Origin: Paramacrobiotus metropolitanus | Lineage: Eukaryota > Tardigrada > Eutardigrada > Parachela > Macrobiotidae | DNA length: 64,000 nucleotides | Assembly: GCF_019649055.1 (NCBI RefSeq) | Contig: NW_026570241.1 | Coordinates: 310,001-374,000 of the forward strand | Direction: 5' to 3' | Part shown: positions 11,401-22,010 of the stretch, in pieces | Layout: the number at the start of each line of letters is the position of its first letter | Numbering within the stretch: position 1 is the first letter of the stretch | Translations under genes and position numbers: made by a program | Notes under the pieces: model-generated | What the model was told of the DNA's origin: nothing | Databases searched by the model: none | What the model saw: only the letters and a program-made list of their open reading frames with translations

Positions 11401-12468
11401 TCAAACAGCTGACTCGATTTGTGGTGCCGTGTCACGGCTCCTTGTGATATAATCTTCTGTCAGACGGAGGGCAGTATTGCCGTTCCCGTAGCACCCAAGA
11501 AATTGCAGAATGGCATCGCGTATATCCTTTACGCTTACGAAAAGCATGATGGCATCAATGGCCGCTTCCGTTTCCACCATCCAGTGTGCATACTGGTAAA
11601 ATTCATCTGGGAAAGTAAAACCTCCAAAATCAGCTGCTAAATACATAATTAATGACGGCACCCAGCAGATCAGTACAGTGAGGGTTAAAAGTGATAAAAC
11701 CGTAAAAGCTGTATTGTTTTCTCTTATAGCGAAACGCATTGTTTTCGCATTTGCTACGCCGCTTTGGGCTCGGTCTGGCGTGCCAGCAACTCGTCCACGA
11801 CGTCGTTTAGTTGTTTTCCATAACAAGTACGGATACGCTCCGACAATGGTGAGAACCGGGAAGGCAAAACCAATCACATCTAGAGCTTGCGCATAGTTTC
11901 TAATCACTTCCGCATTGGTATTCCACATGCAACCATAAATCGTGCCGGGTAAACGGTACAGTAATGCATGTACGATATTCAGTGGCAGACAAACGACATG
12001 CACGAGAATCCACGTTCCAATACACAGAGTGACGGCTAAACGCGGAGAATGATATAAACGGTAATGGTGTGGAAAAGTTACCGCTGCAACGCGGTTACAA
12101 GTGATCAGAAATTGCGCATAACCCATACAAGTTGGAGAAATACCGTTTGCATAAAGGAAAACATCACAGACCATGTTGCCGGCCCACCAGTTCGGTTTCA
12201 TCCAAAGTATGACGTCGTAGAATTCGATGACAATGAGATACGTAATGTTACATACCAACAAATTGATCAGGTAGATATTAAAAGCTGTGTGCTGCGTGGT
12301 TTTTCCAAGTAGGAAAGCACAAGCAGTGCAGTTTAGCAAAAACGTGCTAATGCTCGAAAAAACTTTGAAAGCAGCAAGAAAATTCCAGGATATGCCGGAA
12401 AAGTCGTTGTCAAGTGTAGGGATGGGTGAACTATTAAAATTTACAGTAATATTGTGAAATTCCGACAT
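11401..12468 (-). CDS. Orphan class-A-like GPCR, copy A2 (intact, intronless)
   Basis: An A-family receptor of 355 residues if it starts at the ATG at 12466-12468 (MSEFHN). The frame is open to 12510, but the 14 extra residues are not found in A6, whose start MSDF aligns with the internal Met, so I prefer the shorter form. Features: NIT and NSS sequons, KPNWWAGNMVC with the TM3 Cys, NRV-type DRY motif in TCNRVAAV, YGCMW in ECL2, intact CWVP in TM6, and DAIMLFVSVKDIRD in place of NPxxY. The third loop is Arg-rich and lacks the Thr/Ala repeat of A1 and A3. It is closer to A6 (48048-49112) than to its neighbours A1 and A3, marking a subfamily split older than the local tandem copies. Confidence 0.85.
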   Translation of the reverse strand: MSEFHNITVNFNSSPIPTLDNDFSGISWNFLAAFKVFSSISTFLLNCTACAFLLGKTTQHTAFNIYLINLLVCNITYLIVIEFYDVILWMKPNWWAGNMVCDVFLYANGISPTCMGYAQFLITCNRVAAVTFPHHYRLYHSPRLAVTLCIGTWILVHVVCLPLNIVHALLYRLPGTIYGCMWNTNAEVIRNYAQALDVIGFAFPVLTIVGAYPYLLWKTTKRRRGRVAGTPDRAQSGVANAKTMRFAIRENNTAFTVLSLLTLTVLICWVPSLIMYLAADFGGFTFPDEFYQYAHWMVETEAAIDAIMLFVSVKDIRDAILQFLGCYGNGNTALRLTEDYITRSRDTAPQIESAV

Positions 12469-12529
12469 TGCCTTTTGCGTGTACGGTACAGAATATAACC
12501 GATTAAGCAAACACTGAGACTACTGGGTG

Positions 12530-13980
12530 TTGACCACCAACCACCGCATGCAATTGTGCTGGAAAGTTTCTAGAAAGAAAACACTTCAAAACATTATGGT
12601 AATGGTGATCTTTCTATGCAACATCCTGCAGTTGCTAGTCAATAAAATTTGTTCTAGTTTTGTTTTTAGTTTTCATTCAAAGCTATAGCATCCCTGTAAT
12701 CAACGAAAAGGGGTTATACAACCCACACCCCGTTGTACTTCGAATCCTGTAGGTGGATCATCAAAATCTTTACCTTGATTAAATATCAGTTATGCTTCTT
12801 CGTGCCTGTCCCTTCCACTATTATCCATGTACTATGCGCTGTAGCAGCGTTTTGTTATTCAGAGTAAGATTCCCTTGAGGGCAACCTGTGGACACACGGG
12901 TCAACATCCTTGATTAAACATTGATTACCCTGATTAAACATCAGTTATTGTGATTTTGCGCACCTCTTTCGTCTGATTTGCATCTAACACAGCGAGAAGC
13001 TGTGATTAGGACTATATTGCAACGGCAACTTCTAAGCTGCCACTAGTGGAGTGGGTTAATCCACCCGTACCACGATAAAACGAGGTTTGATGGTTCGTCA
13101 GTGACCGTCGGCGATGTTACGAGTTAGCGAATTACCCAAAAGTCAGTTATGCAATTGCGAACATGTTAACCGATACCGGCGCGATTGTCAAAGTGCACAA
13201 ACATTTTTAATCAGCTGAAAAGTCATTGGGGAAGAGCAAGGGCAAGGGCAAGAGCAAGAATGATTTCAGAACATTCAGACAATCTCAGAAGTCTAGAAAA
13301 TCCACGTTAGAACTGGTCAGTTCGTACAAGTACACATTCTGATGTTTCCGGTTGAACTAGCACCAATGAGATGTACATCTTCACTACAGATCTCATTTGT
13401 ACGGCTACAATATCACGAGTTTCAAGTTCTGTCTGTCGCCTCGAAGACAAAACGTCAAGTTCGCCACGTACACGGTGTAGTTAATAACCATCGGCAAATA
13501 TACACGTGTCACAAATAATTATAACATTTCGATTTGGCTATAAATGACGTTCATGTGTTTGTTGTTCAGAACGAGATTCATGTTCTCTGCAAACTTCACA
13601 CTCCTGTACTTGGGTCACATGCACGTCGTCTAATCACTCAGTGTGTATAGGAAGGTTGGGTAGGAAGGAAGGTACGCAACAACAAACCCGGTTGATTTCG
13701 AAGTCGCAGTTAGAAAATATTTATGGCACGCGTACCCTCCGCTTGACATTATCCGCTTCCCTAAGCAAATCAATTCAGCAAGGTTTTGCTAAAGCAAAAC
13801 AATACTTCGATTAAATTATCTATACTTCTTTTATTGCAATAACCACATATGTAATTATCAAAAAATGCAAGCGCTCGTGCACCGCAAGACAGTCCATATC
13901 TGTTATGTTGCACCAGATCTGTCAGCGCCGTGCATGTGTTCTGATGGACGACTAAGCTGCACGGTATATGATACCGGACG
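12530..13980. repeat. Duplicated 3' flank of the A-family GPCR unit (copy 2), no gene
   Basis: No gene recognised. It carries the blocks shared with 6830-7500: GGACACACGGGTCAACATCC near 12890, CTGTCTGTCGCCTCGAAGAC near 13430, and the following cacgtac / atacacgtgtc region. There is also a small GGGCAAGAGCAAG-type repeat near 13230-13260. Confidence 0.5.
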
Positions 13981-13986
13981 CGACCT

Positions 13987-15447
13987 TTAGCTGTGTCCTT
14001 TCTTCAGCCATCGTATAGGGTTCAGCCATAAATCGCGCAGTTCTTTGACACTAAGTCTTATGAAAAGGATGATCGCATCGACCGCCGCCTGGGACTCCAC
14101 CATCCAGTTCGCATAAAGGTAAAATTCGTCTGGAAAATGGAAACCTCCAAAATCAGCGGCCAGAAATACAACAGAGGAGGGTACCCAGCTGACAAAGACA
14201 GTAATAGTCAACAGCGTTAAAACCGTAATCGCTGTCTTGTTCTCTTTATTCCGTGCGTTCTTTCTTGTTGTTCTTGTGGTTGCTGTCGCTGCTGTTATTG
14301 TTGTTGTTGTTGTATCTCTTCCGGTTATTCCCAAACTGGTCGGTTTAATACGTCTTAATTTGAGTGTTCTCCATAGCAGATATGGATAACCTCCAGTAAT
14401 GATCACAACCGGCAAATCGAATATGGAAATCTCGATAGTTTGTACGTATGTTGCTTGCGCCGCCTGATCCCAGCTGCATCCGTACATTTCGCCAGGCAAA
14501 CGATAATATAGAGTACCAATGATCATTAGAGGAAGATTTATTACGTGGAGCAATATCCACATCCCAGCGCATATTCCACCAGCCAAATGCGTTGAGTGGT
14601 GCATACGGTAATAGTGTGGTAAGGTCACCGCTGCAATTCGATTACAGGTGATGAGAACTTGTGTCCAGATCATGCACGCACTTATATAGCCTAAAACGTA
14701 ACTGTAAAGGTCACAGACAGCATTTCCTGGCCACCAGTTTGGCTTAAGCCAGTAATGAATTATGTCATAAAATTCGGTTAAAGTTAGATAGACAATATTA
14801 GATGCAAGGAGGTTGATGAGATACTGTATCCGCCCGATAGACTTGCACCACAGAGTCTGGTATACGGAAAAATTCAGGCTCAATATACACACTTTGCTCT
14901 CTGCAGTAATATTTAGGGTTTTGTTTCAAGCCGTTTTCCTGGGCGAACAGTGATATTTTGGAAGTGATAAGAATTTTAATTTACTTACTGACAACAGAAT
15001 TTAAGAGAAGCGACAAATGTATAGCTCTGACGCTGTTTTATTCAAGTTTAAATCCTGTTTGTTGTGGTTTTTGGGGTGCCCCTGGCAGGGGCTGGGGTTT
15101 ACAGATCAGCTGTATTGAAAGCACTGCAGTTTAAAAAGCAACGCGTGCGCCGCCCGGTGGTAGGACGACACGTGCTAAATACCCGGCAGGGTGAAGGCAG
15201 CGCCCGGATCTGACAGTGGTGCAAGTCTATCGGGCGGATACAGTAAATGTTGAATGAATGGTGCATGCTGGTTTGTGTTGACAATTAAGACGCTACAAGC
15301 AGACACATTCAGGAAAAAGGTGGCAATGCTTGTAAATACCCGGAAGCCGGCTGGTAAATTCCATGGAATACCAGTTAGATTGCTGTCGAAGTTCGGGATG
15401 GTCAGGTTAGTCTCAGAAAGGTTGACGACATCTACGAAACTGTTCAT
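13987..15447 (-). pseudogene. A-family GPCR copy A3, split by a TIR element
   Basis: The N-terminal part (15447 down to about 15246: MNSFVD start, NLT sequons, TM1) and the main body (about 14821 down to 13987: TM2 to the C terminus) are colinear with A1. A 420-bp element inserted in the codons for the NIYLINLL region (FNIYLISLL in A1) separates them. The body keeps KPNWWPGNAVC, TCNRIAAV, YGCSW and SWVP. It has a six-nucleotide insertion (Ile-Arg) in TM7 relative to A1. The element supplies an ATG at 14890-14892 in frame with the body, giving a 301-codon open frame without the normal N terminus and TM1. Most likely a pseudogene. Splicing out the element is conceivable, but no good splice pair is evident. 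Confidence 0.8.
14824..15243. mobile_element. 420-bp TIR element with TA target duplication (Tc1/mariner-type MITE)
   Basis: Both ends carry a 28-bp perfect terminal inverted repeat: left CTGTATCCGCCCGATAG..., right ...CTATCGGGCGGATACAG. TA flanks it at 14822-14823 and 15244-15245, while the uninterrupted paralogue A1 has a single TA at this point. It has no transposase capacity. TIR plus TA duplication indicates a non-autonomous Tc1/mariner-like element. A degenerate relative of the right end may lie near 53070-53096. Confidence 0.9.
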
Positions 15448-15539
15448 CGTGGCTTAAAATGCGGAAATCATGCTTTGGCCGGGGTTACAAGCTTTTGGAG
15501 ACTTTTGACCGATGGCTAAATTGTCAATGCCCCGAGCTG

Positions 15540-15870
15540 TTAGCACCCTTATTACGGTCATCTGAGTGATGCGGTTGTTTATCGCACATGCAATTTAACC
15601 CTGTCGGAAAGATGCTTTCGGAGCGAGTTGGTATGTCCGCATCCGGCGGGTGTATGGCGAAAAAGCGGACATAGTAACTCGGTAAGAAAATAAGTATCTT
15701 TTCCGACAAGGTTTGGGGCAGCTAACTGGGTAATTTCCGGTAGGGTGAGTGTGTAATCCAGTAGAATTCCGCTTTTCCTGCTAATTTATTTAAAGGTGCG
15801 GGTAGTCTTCGGAGGCTACATATGCAAAGAGAGGGACCGGAAGGAGAGTGAAAAAGGAAGATCGTTGGTG
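15540..15870 (-). promoter_or_regulatory. Conserved upstream region of GPCR A3
   Basis: It carries the GATGCGGTTGTTTATCGCACATG block and, further out, TTTATTTAAAGGTGCGGGTAG followed by ACCGGAAGGAGAG and AAAAAGGAAGATCG. Similar order and spacing occur upstream of A4 (26600-26800) and A5 (29000-29190). Candidate promoter; function inferred only. The LTR element begins just outside it. Confidence 0.3.
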
Positions 15871-15878
15871 TTACATAC

Positions 15879-16272
15879 TGTAACAGTAGCCGATCTGGCT
15901 GCTGTTCTAGTGGGTTGGCGTGTTGACCGTACCACGATGTTGTGTGGGCTGTTGGGATGAAAGGTTGGCACGGCCGGCAACGATGCTGGCCGGGACTGCT
16001 CTTACTGACGTAACACAATTACTGAACGCAACAACGGAAGTTCACGGCATGTTTAATGACAAGAACAATTCAACACAGGGACCAAGGTTTAGGCAAGAGT
16101 TTAACAAGCGGAACAAGCTAATCAAGCTGATGCAAGCTGTAGCAAGCTAAGGCAAGAATGAATTCTAGAAATTGTGAAGAAGAACAGATAGCCGGTAAAA
16201 GGACAGGAATTCATAACGCAATGATGAATCATAACTGGGTGGTCTTATGGTTGTACAACTTCTATCGCTACA
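15879..16272 (-). repeat. Left LTR (3' LTR in element sense) of retrotransposon 1
   Basis: 394 bp, apparently identical to 19128-19521. It has TG...CA ends. Its inner edge (16273 onward) is TCCCTCACGG on the plus strand, a purine-rich CCGTGAGGGA in element sense, as expected of a polypurine tract. Confidence 0.9.
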
Positions 16273-16596
16273 TCCCTCACGGTAGCGATGAGATATACCT
16301 GTCTCATCAAGACAATACAAAGGGAAAAGAAATTTAAAGGAAAATGAAAAAGGTTAAATGCGGTTAAATACTGGCTGTGCTTGCATGGCGTGTCCGGAGG
16401 GGGAAGGGACTGGTGCGGCGCCACGGTACGGTGTGTACTGTTAAAGGTGATGATGGCATCGGCTGGTCCGGTCAATGGAGACTTTCGCAGTAGGCCAGTT
16501 GTCCTCCAACTCGCGGATACGCTGATTTGGTTCCCTCACGGTTGGCTAGGGCATCCGGTAAATGTCCGTTTCCTTGTAGTCGTAGTCAGGTATCCC

Positions 16597-17460
16597 TCAC
16601 GGTATCCGAAAATTTTCCGCATTCGTCTGGCGTCGTGGGGATGGAGGGGTAGAGTCGCAAAATGCTAATGTACCAGTAGGGATGTTAAGCAAATGCGGGC
16701 TGTTAAACAACGTCTGATAGAATGGAGAAGTGCGAATATACTCCAGCGTAGCATCCAAATCATCGACCGACAGTGCATGTTTGGCGGATCTGTGCGGGAA
16801 TGTACTTGTACTAATGATTTCACGATCTGCGTCAGGTACAGTCACTAACGAATGCGTTTTTGACGAGGTATCAGAGCTTTCGTGCAGTGCCTGTGCATTT
16901 GGGGAAATAATGTGGTACGCACGTCTCGTTAACGTCTGGTAGAAAGAAGATTGACGAATACTTTGTACGATAGAAATCATTTCGTTTAATTTTTCTTTCA
17001 ATAGCTGTGCAGGGGAATGATTAATTTTCGGTACTTTCTGCAATTCGGAAAGGTTCACGGACTGAGATGGGTGCTCCTTCTCAGCAATAGACGGTGATGC
17101 CGGTGCTGTCAAATCATCGGAAATTTCATTCAATAATGTTTCACATAAGTCGAGTTTTTGCGGAATGGTGTTCGCTATTTCACTTAAAGTGGTCGCATTC
17201 GAGACGGTAGTATTTAATTTCGCAGTGCCTGCAGTTTTAATGTATGGTGTGCGTGGTCTTAAAATATCATGTGTGTGCATTTCTTCCCGTTGCTCAGTTA
17301 ATATTTCTTTGCATCGAGATGCCGGGTCATCTGAGCGACTACTGTACAACTTATCTTCAGAGAGGCTATAGAATACGGGAGGTACATAATTATGGCCATA
17401 CGGTCCGCTTTTCCTGTAGCTACCCATTCTTTTCCATTGACTGCTAAACAAGAACGCCAT
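16597..17460 (-). CDS. Gag-like C-terminal open frame of retrotransposon 1
   Basis: 287 codons from the first Met after an in-frame TGA. It is colinear with the C-terminal half of the gag-like protein of element 2 (shared motifs QWKRM, YVPPVFYS, LYSSRSD, NPASRC/DPASRC, RPRTPY and the terminal AENFRIP). It is in the same frame as the upstream frame and separated from it by one stop codon (17467-17469) and two codons, so the ancestral product was one protein. It would be made only by stop readthrough or internal initiation, or it is dead. No enzymatic motifs seen. Confidence 0.7.
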   Translation of the reverse strand: MAFLFSSQWKRMGSYRKSGPYGHNYVPPVFYSLSEDKLYSSRSDDPASRCKEILTEQREEMHTHDILRPRTPYIKTAGTAKLNTTVSNATTLSEIANTIPQKLDLCETLLNEISDDLTAPASPSIAEKEHPSQSVNLSELQKVPKINHSPAQLLKEKLNEMISIVQSIRQSSFYQTLTRRAYHIISPNAQALHESSDTSSKTHSLVTVPDADREIISTSTFPHRSAKHALSVDDLDATLEYIRTSPFYQTLFNSPHLLNIPTGTLAFCDSTPPSPRRQTNAENFRIP

Positions 17461-17466
17461 TCCTTT

Positions 17467-18480
17467 TCACTCAAGCATGTAGTGTACGTAGTCATCGTAT
17501 TCTTCCTGAACTGCAGCTTTTATGTCATTTGGGCATAAACGCGGTATTGTGCATTTGTCATCGCGACTATAGTTTGGGCACTCTCCGTACGAATGAAAGA
17601 TATCAAGACACTTTGGACAAAATAACTTTCCGTTGTCTAATCTGTAGCTGTCAAAGTCAATATACCTCGGATGTATTAACTTGTTCACGTTAAACTTTTC
17701 GCGATTGCAGTATTTTGTATGGTCACGGGCGGCCGAGTATCGGGAATGCGGATTGCGATAACATTCGTAACTACAATCACTTTCAGGCGGGTAACGATGG
17801 CGTTCCCGGAAATGTGTACTACACTTTCCGTCGCTACAATTGCTGTCAGGAGAATACGAGCGGTGTCGTGTACGATAGCGGTGTGAACTGGGTGACCGGG
17901 CACCATCGGAGTCACTGGAACTACTGTAATATTCACGGTAAGAACGATTCCGGTGCGCATTATCTGACCGGCGGTCATCCGATTGACTATGATACTCGTG
18001 AACAGCACGATGATGGTACGCGCCTTCCTTGTCAGTTAAAGAGTCATAAGTGGTACTTGCACAACGGTTCTCGTTTATTTCTCTGTAAGCTGATAGTACG
18101 GAAGCGCTGCGCGCTGCCGGAACTGCAGCGTGTGTGCGCCCTGCTGCATTGTGCACTGGGGAACTGCGTTGTGCGCCTTCAGTACGCGCTGCAGTGGTCT
18201 GCTCGGGTAGACTGTCTTTCTGACTGTGAGAACGTGTGGCCTGTGCGGCGTTGGTGTGCAAGGTGTGCTCAGCTGGCGCAGCTGACTCATCGGCAGCAGG
18301 AGAGTGGAAGTGGTGGAGCTGATCCACAGAAATGTGGTTCAGCAACATATGTGCAGAGAGCGCGCTTATCATGTTGGCCTTGGTGTTTTTTAAAGCGATT
18401 TTTACATTAAAATTTCTACAGATGTCACGTATTGCATTCCGAGTGAATGTAATGTCAAGCTGTTGCTTTATGGATTCCAT
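17467..18480 (-). CDS. Gag-like N-terminal open frame of retrotransposon 1
   Basis: 337 codons. The N-terminal about 45 residues (MESIKQQLDI..., RDICRNFNV, KTKA-like turn) look like a SAP/HeH-type two-helix segment and match a 49-codon fragment at the same place in element 2. The middle is Ser/His/Arg-rich, low complexity. Near the end is a zinc-knuckle-like CPKCLDIFHSYGEC, which fits C-x2-C-x4-H-x4-C, the retroviral nucleocapsid spacing. The capsid-like region of element 2 is absent. Likely an RNA-binding structural protein. It ends at TGA (17467-17469). Confidence 0.7.
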   Translation of the reverse strand: MESIKQQLDITFTRNAIRDICRNFNVKIALKNTKANMISALSAHMLLNHISVDQLHHFHSPAADESAAPAEHTLHTNAAQATRSHSQKDSLPEQTTAARTEGAQRSSPVHNAAGRTHAAVPAARSASVLSAYREINENRCASTTYDSLTDKEGAYHHRAVHEYHSQSDDRRSDNAHRNRSYREYYSSSSDSDGARSPSSHRYRTRHRSYSPDSNCSDGKCSTHFRERHRYPPESDCSYECYRNPHSRYSAARDHTKYCNREKFNVNKLIHPRYIDFDSYRLDNGKLFCPKCLDIFHSYGECPNYSRDDKCTIPRLCPNDIKAAVQEEYDDYVHYMLE

Positions 18481-19107
18481 TGCGTACGTGGAGCGTGTCA
18501 GCTAATGGGTTTGATCTCAGTTCAAATCGGCGCCACAGCGGCAGACAAGTGGAATGTGCAAGTTGCAAGACAAAGGGAATGTTATAGACGTATGTAACAC
18601 ACACACAACAGAGACGCGATCAGTTTACCGAACAGTGGTGCCGTGCCGGCAAATTCAGTGAAGTTCCCAAAAACTACGGAAACGAAACAACCGGGGCCGA
18701 GCAAAGTTAGCTAAGGTGTAGTACCTACGCGGCTAACTGCGCCAATAATATCGGAATTAGACGGTTTAATTATGCCAAAGTAAAAATACTGTAGTTAACT
18801 ACACATTAAGATGGCAGTGCGTGCACACAAAGAAAACGACCGGTAAGTGATAGTGACGGATGTAATTGCAGTACTTGCATCAAGAAAGGAAGAACCGGCA
18901 AAGTCCGACAAAAGAACTTAAAAAATTCACTCGCACTATTACGGCTGTAGATCTTATTAAATATCACAAGTGGAAGATGCAAATTTCGCGGGTTTAAACT
19001 TGCACAGTAAAAAAAGACTCACGAAACGGCGATCCGTTCCGGGACTTCCACTGGCTGGAATGGGAAGCGGAGGTGTTAGGGGAATCGGTAGGCGTCCAGG
19101 TGTTATG

Positions 19108-19127
19108 GTTCTTTTACAGGAGCGCCA
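19108..19127 (-). other. Primer-binding site of retrotransposon 1
   Basis: Directly inside the right LTR, the minus strand reads TGGCGCTCCTGTAAAAGAAC. It starts with TGG, complementary to a tRNA CCA end. The site in element 2 is the same except for one A. I cannot name the tRNA. Confidence 0.6.
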
Positions 19128-19521
19128 TGTAACAGTAGCCGATCTGGCTGCTGTTCTAGTGGGTTGGCGTGTTGACCGTACCACGATGTTGTGTGGGCTG
19201 TTGGGATGAAAGGTTGGCACGGCCGGCAACGATGCTGGCCGGGACTGCTCTTACTGACGTAACACAATTACTGAACGCAACAACGGAAGTTCACGGCATG
19301 TTTAATGACAAGAACAATTCAACACAGGGACCAAGGTTTAGGCAAGAGTTTAACAAGCGGAACAAGCTAATCAAGCTGATGCAAGCTGTAGCAAGCTAAG
19401 GCAAGAATGAATTCTAGAAATTGTGAAGAAGAACAGATAGCCGGTAAAAGGACAGGAATTCATAACGCAATGATGAATCATAACTGGGTGGTCTTATGGT
19501 TGTACAACTTCTATCGCTACA
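19128..19521 (-). repeat. Right LTR (5' LTR in element sense) of retrotransposon 1
   Basis: 394 bp, apparently identical to 15879-16272. Flanked on the right by the ATAC target duplication. Its first about 35 bp are closely similar to the LTR of element 2, marking two related subfamilies. Confidence 0.9.
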
Positions 19522-20362
19522 ATACGGATACTCAATATCAAAAAAATGTTGACTCACGCCAATTTAAAACTGTGTAAGCCTTTTAAGTTGGCGTAAACAT
19601 GTGTTTGATGGCAGAAATCGCACTGGTAATCAAAAAATAGTTTGCACTACATATGTACTTAATTTCTGTCAAGCGTCGGCCACATTCGGTTCGAAGAGTC
19701 AAGACGGGAACCTACGATTATTTTCTCTGACCCTCCGTCTCCTAGAAGTAGACTACAGCTAAAAAAGATGCAATATCGAATCAATGCTGTTATTTCAGCC
19801 CTTCGAAAGAGTATCTGGGATTGCGTATTGGAGGGTGGAAAGTAACTCATGGCTACAATAGGTTGGTTTGAAATTATTATGAATTCCGTTAATACGTATC
19901 TTTGCGCAACAGACATTTAAATCATGATTCAGCAAGGCTGGCAACATCGATAAATTGTCAGCGCATTGTCATATCGAGATCATTTATTGGGCAAAGTTAC
20001 TAGTACGAGTGCATGTGTTGTACTTCCGCTTTGATATAATTATCCAAACGGAATATACCGAACAAGTCAACGAACATTTATTAACACACTCGATCTCAAA
20101 CAACATCCGGTCAATACCGCATCTACGTTCTTTTGCACTACCTAAATTAAGTTAAATTATCCCCGTAGGTAAAGCACAGACGTAAACGCATACGTCCGTA
20201 CGTAAATGTTCGTAAATTGTGCATTTATGTACAGATTTGCGCATAGGATTAATCATTGCTTTTTCTTTTGGCGCACCTTACCCTATAAGAGATAGCTGCA
20301 TTTTTTTAAAGATATCTTATCGGGAAGGATTGTGTCTGGGTGTAAATCGTTGTAGTAGTAAA

Positions 20363-20818
20363 ATGGTTAAATATTCATGTTTGAAAGCTTGCTACGCTAC
20401 ATTATTCTTCCTGATAAGCCTTAGCGGTGTGACTGATCTTTATCTGGTTCAAGGAGCGAGCGTAACACCGTCCCCTGCAAGTGCTTATGCCTCTTCTGCA
20501 AGCACCACAACCTCTTTTACAACTGCATGCCCTCGCCCGACATGTCCTCCTGGACCTATTGGATGGTGTTGTTACCTAATGACCACCGATCCAACGTCGT
20601 GTACAGCAAAGGGCTGCTGCTGTTTCGGCGAACAAGATTGCAATATGAACAGTGGTAACCAGTGCGACTGTAGTAAAGTTTTTTGCGGTGGTCAGAGCAG
20701 GCATTGCTGCGTTATCACAGGCTCGTTTCCAAGTGCCTGCTATCAACAGTGTTGTTGTGATCCATCGTGCACGGCGACCGCTATTACCACCACGACAGCG
20801 CCAGTATCCTATCCCTAG
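20363..20818 (+). CDS. Secreted cysteine-rich protein (unit 2, intact)
   Basis: 151 residues from the ATG at 20363; the frame is open upstream, but this Met begins a good signal peptide (MVKYSCLKACYATLFFLISL, then a cleavage region near VQGAS). A Ser/Thr/Pro/Ala-rich linker follows. The C-terminal domain has more than 20 cysteines, including CPRPTCPPGP, GWCCYL, GCCCFG, QCDCSK, RHCCVI and QQCCCD, and a Thr-rich tail. I do not recognise the domain. Broken copies lie at 9398-9915 and about 29850-29990. All three sit divergently upstream of an A-family GPCR. Likely extracellular and disulfide-rich; role unknown. Confidence 0.65.
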   Translation: MVKYSCLKACYATLFFLISLSGVTDLYLVQGASVTPSPASAYASSASTTTSFTTACPRPTCPPGPIGWCCYLMTTDPTSCTAKGCCCFGEQDCNMNSGNQCDCSKVFCGGQSRHCCVITGSFPSACYQQCCCDPSCTATAITTTTAPVSYP

Positions 20819-21910
20819 AGGAGATTCCTTATAAATTATAATGCTTAATGTGACATAGAATGCCAGTTTCTTTAGCTGTTATCAAAGAAGTGGTACAGTA
20901 ATGCCTCATTTGCACAGTACAGCGTAGATACTTCTACATAATATTGCACATCAGCAAATTGATCAGGTGGACACTGGAAGCATTGTGTTACGTTTTTTTG
21001 CCAATATCCTCACCTGTTATTCTTTATATCTTTATTTACATATTTAATTTGGACCTAGCACAGCGCGAAAGCTGCGATTGAGCCTTCTTTAAGAGTTGAA
21101 TTTTATTGTCGCCTTGAAGAGCGTCACGTAAAAGGTTTCTCGATTTTATTAACAATTAACCACGCGCATGTGTACTCGTACAGTCGTACTAAAGACAGTT
21201 AATTTTGACTATAGGTTACATTCATTCGTTTCTCATTCAGAATGCGATTCCCCATCTCTGCAAAGTGACCTCGCAGTGAACAATAGTGATCTGAATTATT
21301 TATTAACAAAATAATGCAACAGCTTAACTCTGAGACATTATGTTACATCAGGTCTCACATCTTCGTCCAAATGTTCTGATAGACGAGCCTGCATGGTATC
21401 AACTACGCGACGCGACCTCTTTTTTTGACCTTTTTTCTGGCATCCTATAAGGTTCAAACAGTCAAACAAACACAAATCGCGTAGCTCTATTGCACTTCTA
21501 AAAAGGATGTCGCATCGACAGCCGCCTGGGACTCCACAATCCAGTTTGCATAATGGCAAAATTCGTCAGAAAAATGAAAATCTCCAAAATCAGCTGCCAG
21601 AAACGTAATAGAAGAAGGTACCCAGAAGACAATCGCAGCAACGGTAAGCAGTGTTAACACCATAAACGCTGCCCTGTTCTCTTTGTTTAATGCGTTCCTC
21701 GTATTAGTTGCATATATCTCTTTGAAGTCGTTTCCAAACCTCCTTGTTTAATACGTCTTAATCCGAGTGTTCTCCAAAGTAGGTATGGATAACCTCCAGT
21801 GATGATCACAATCGGCAAATCGTATACAGAAATCTTAATAGTTTGGGCATATGTTGTTTGCGCCCCTAGATTCCAGGTGCATCCATACTTTTCACCGGAT
21901 AAGCGATGAT

Positions 21911-22010
21911 AAAGTGAATCATTAAAGGGCGATTTATCACGTGGAGCAGTATCCACTGGATACTGCTCCACGTGATAAATCGCCCTTTAATGATTAATGA
22001 TTCACTTTAC
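21911..22010. repeat. Near-perfect palindrome from an inverted templated insertion
   Basis: The arm ending GTGGAGCAGTATCCA (about 21911-21955) is followed by its reverse complement TGGATACTGCTCCAC... to about 22010, with an extra 5 bases (taatg) in the second arm. In the other A-family genes the same site reads straight through GCAGTA(T/C)CCACAT. TATCCAC flanks both sides of the extra DNA, suggesting template switching during repair. Confidence 0.85.

Larger units (their letters stand above)
15879..19521 (-). mobile_element. LTR retrotransposon 1, gag-only, non-autonomous
   Basis: Total 3643 bp, flanked by the 4-bp target duplication ATAC (15875-15878 and 19522-19525). Its two 394-bp LTRs appear identical, begin TGTAAC and end GCTACA. 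Coding and priming features read on the minus strand. The interior has a primer-binding site beside the right LTR, a gag-like frame interrupted by one stop, and a purine-rich tract beside the left LTR. I find no protease, reverse transcriptase, RNase H or integrase. Identical LTRs imply a recent insertion driven in trans by another element. It is comparable to TR-GAG/LARD-type elements described in plants. Confidence 0.88.

Noticed and set aside
15920-16150. 76-codon frame, repeated at 19169-19399
   Set aside because: It appears twice only because it lies inside the duplicated LTRs. No signal of coding; same for the 69-codon frames at 22482 and 26043.
17715-18410. 231-codon plus-strand open frame
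   Set aside because: It lies antisense to the gag-like frame of element 1 and its composition mirrors the low-complexity Ser/Arg/His region; no independent domain.
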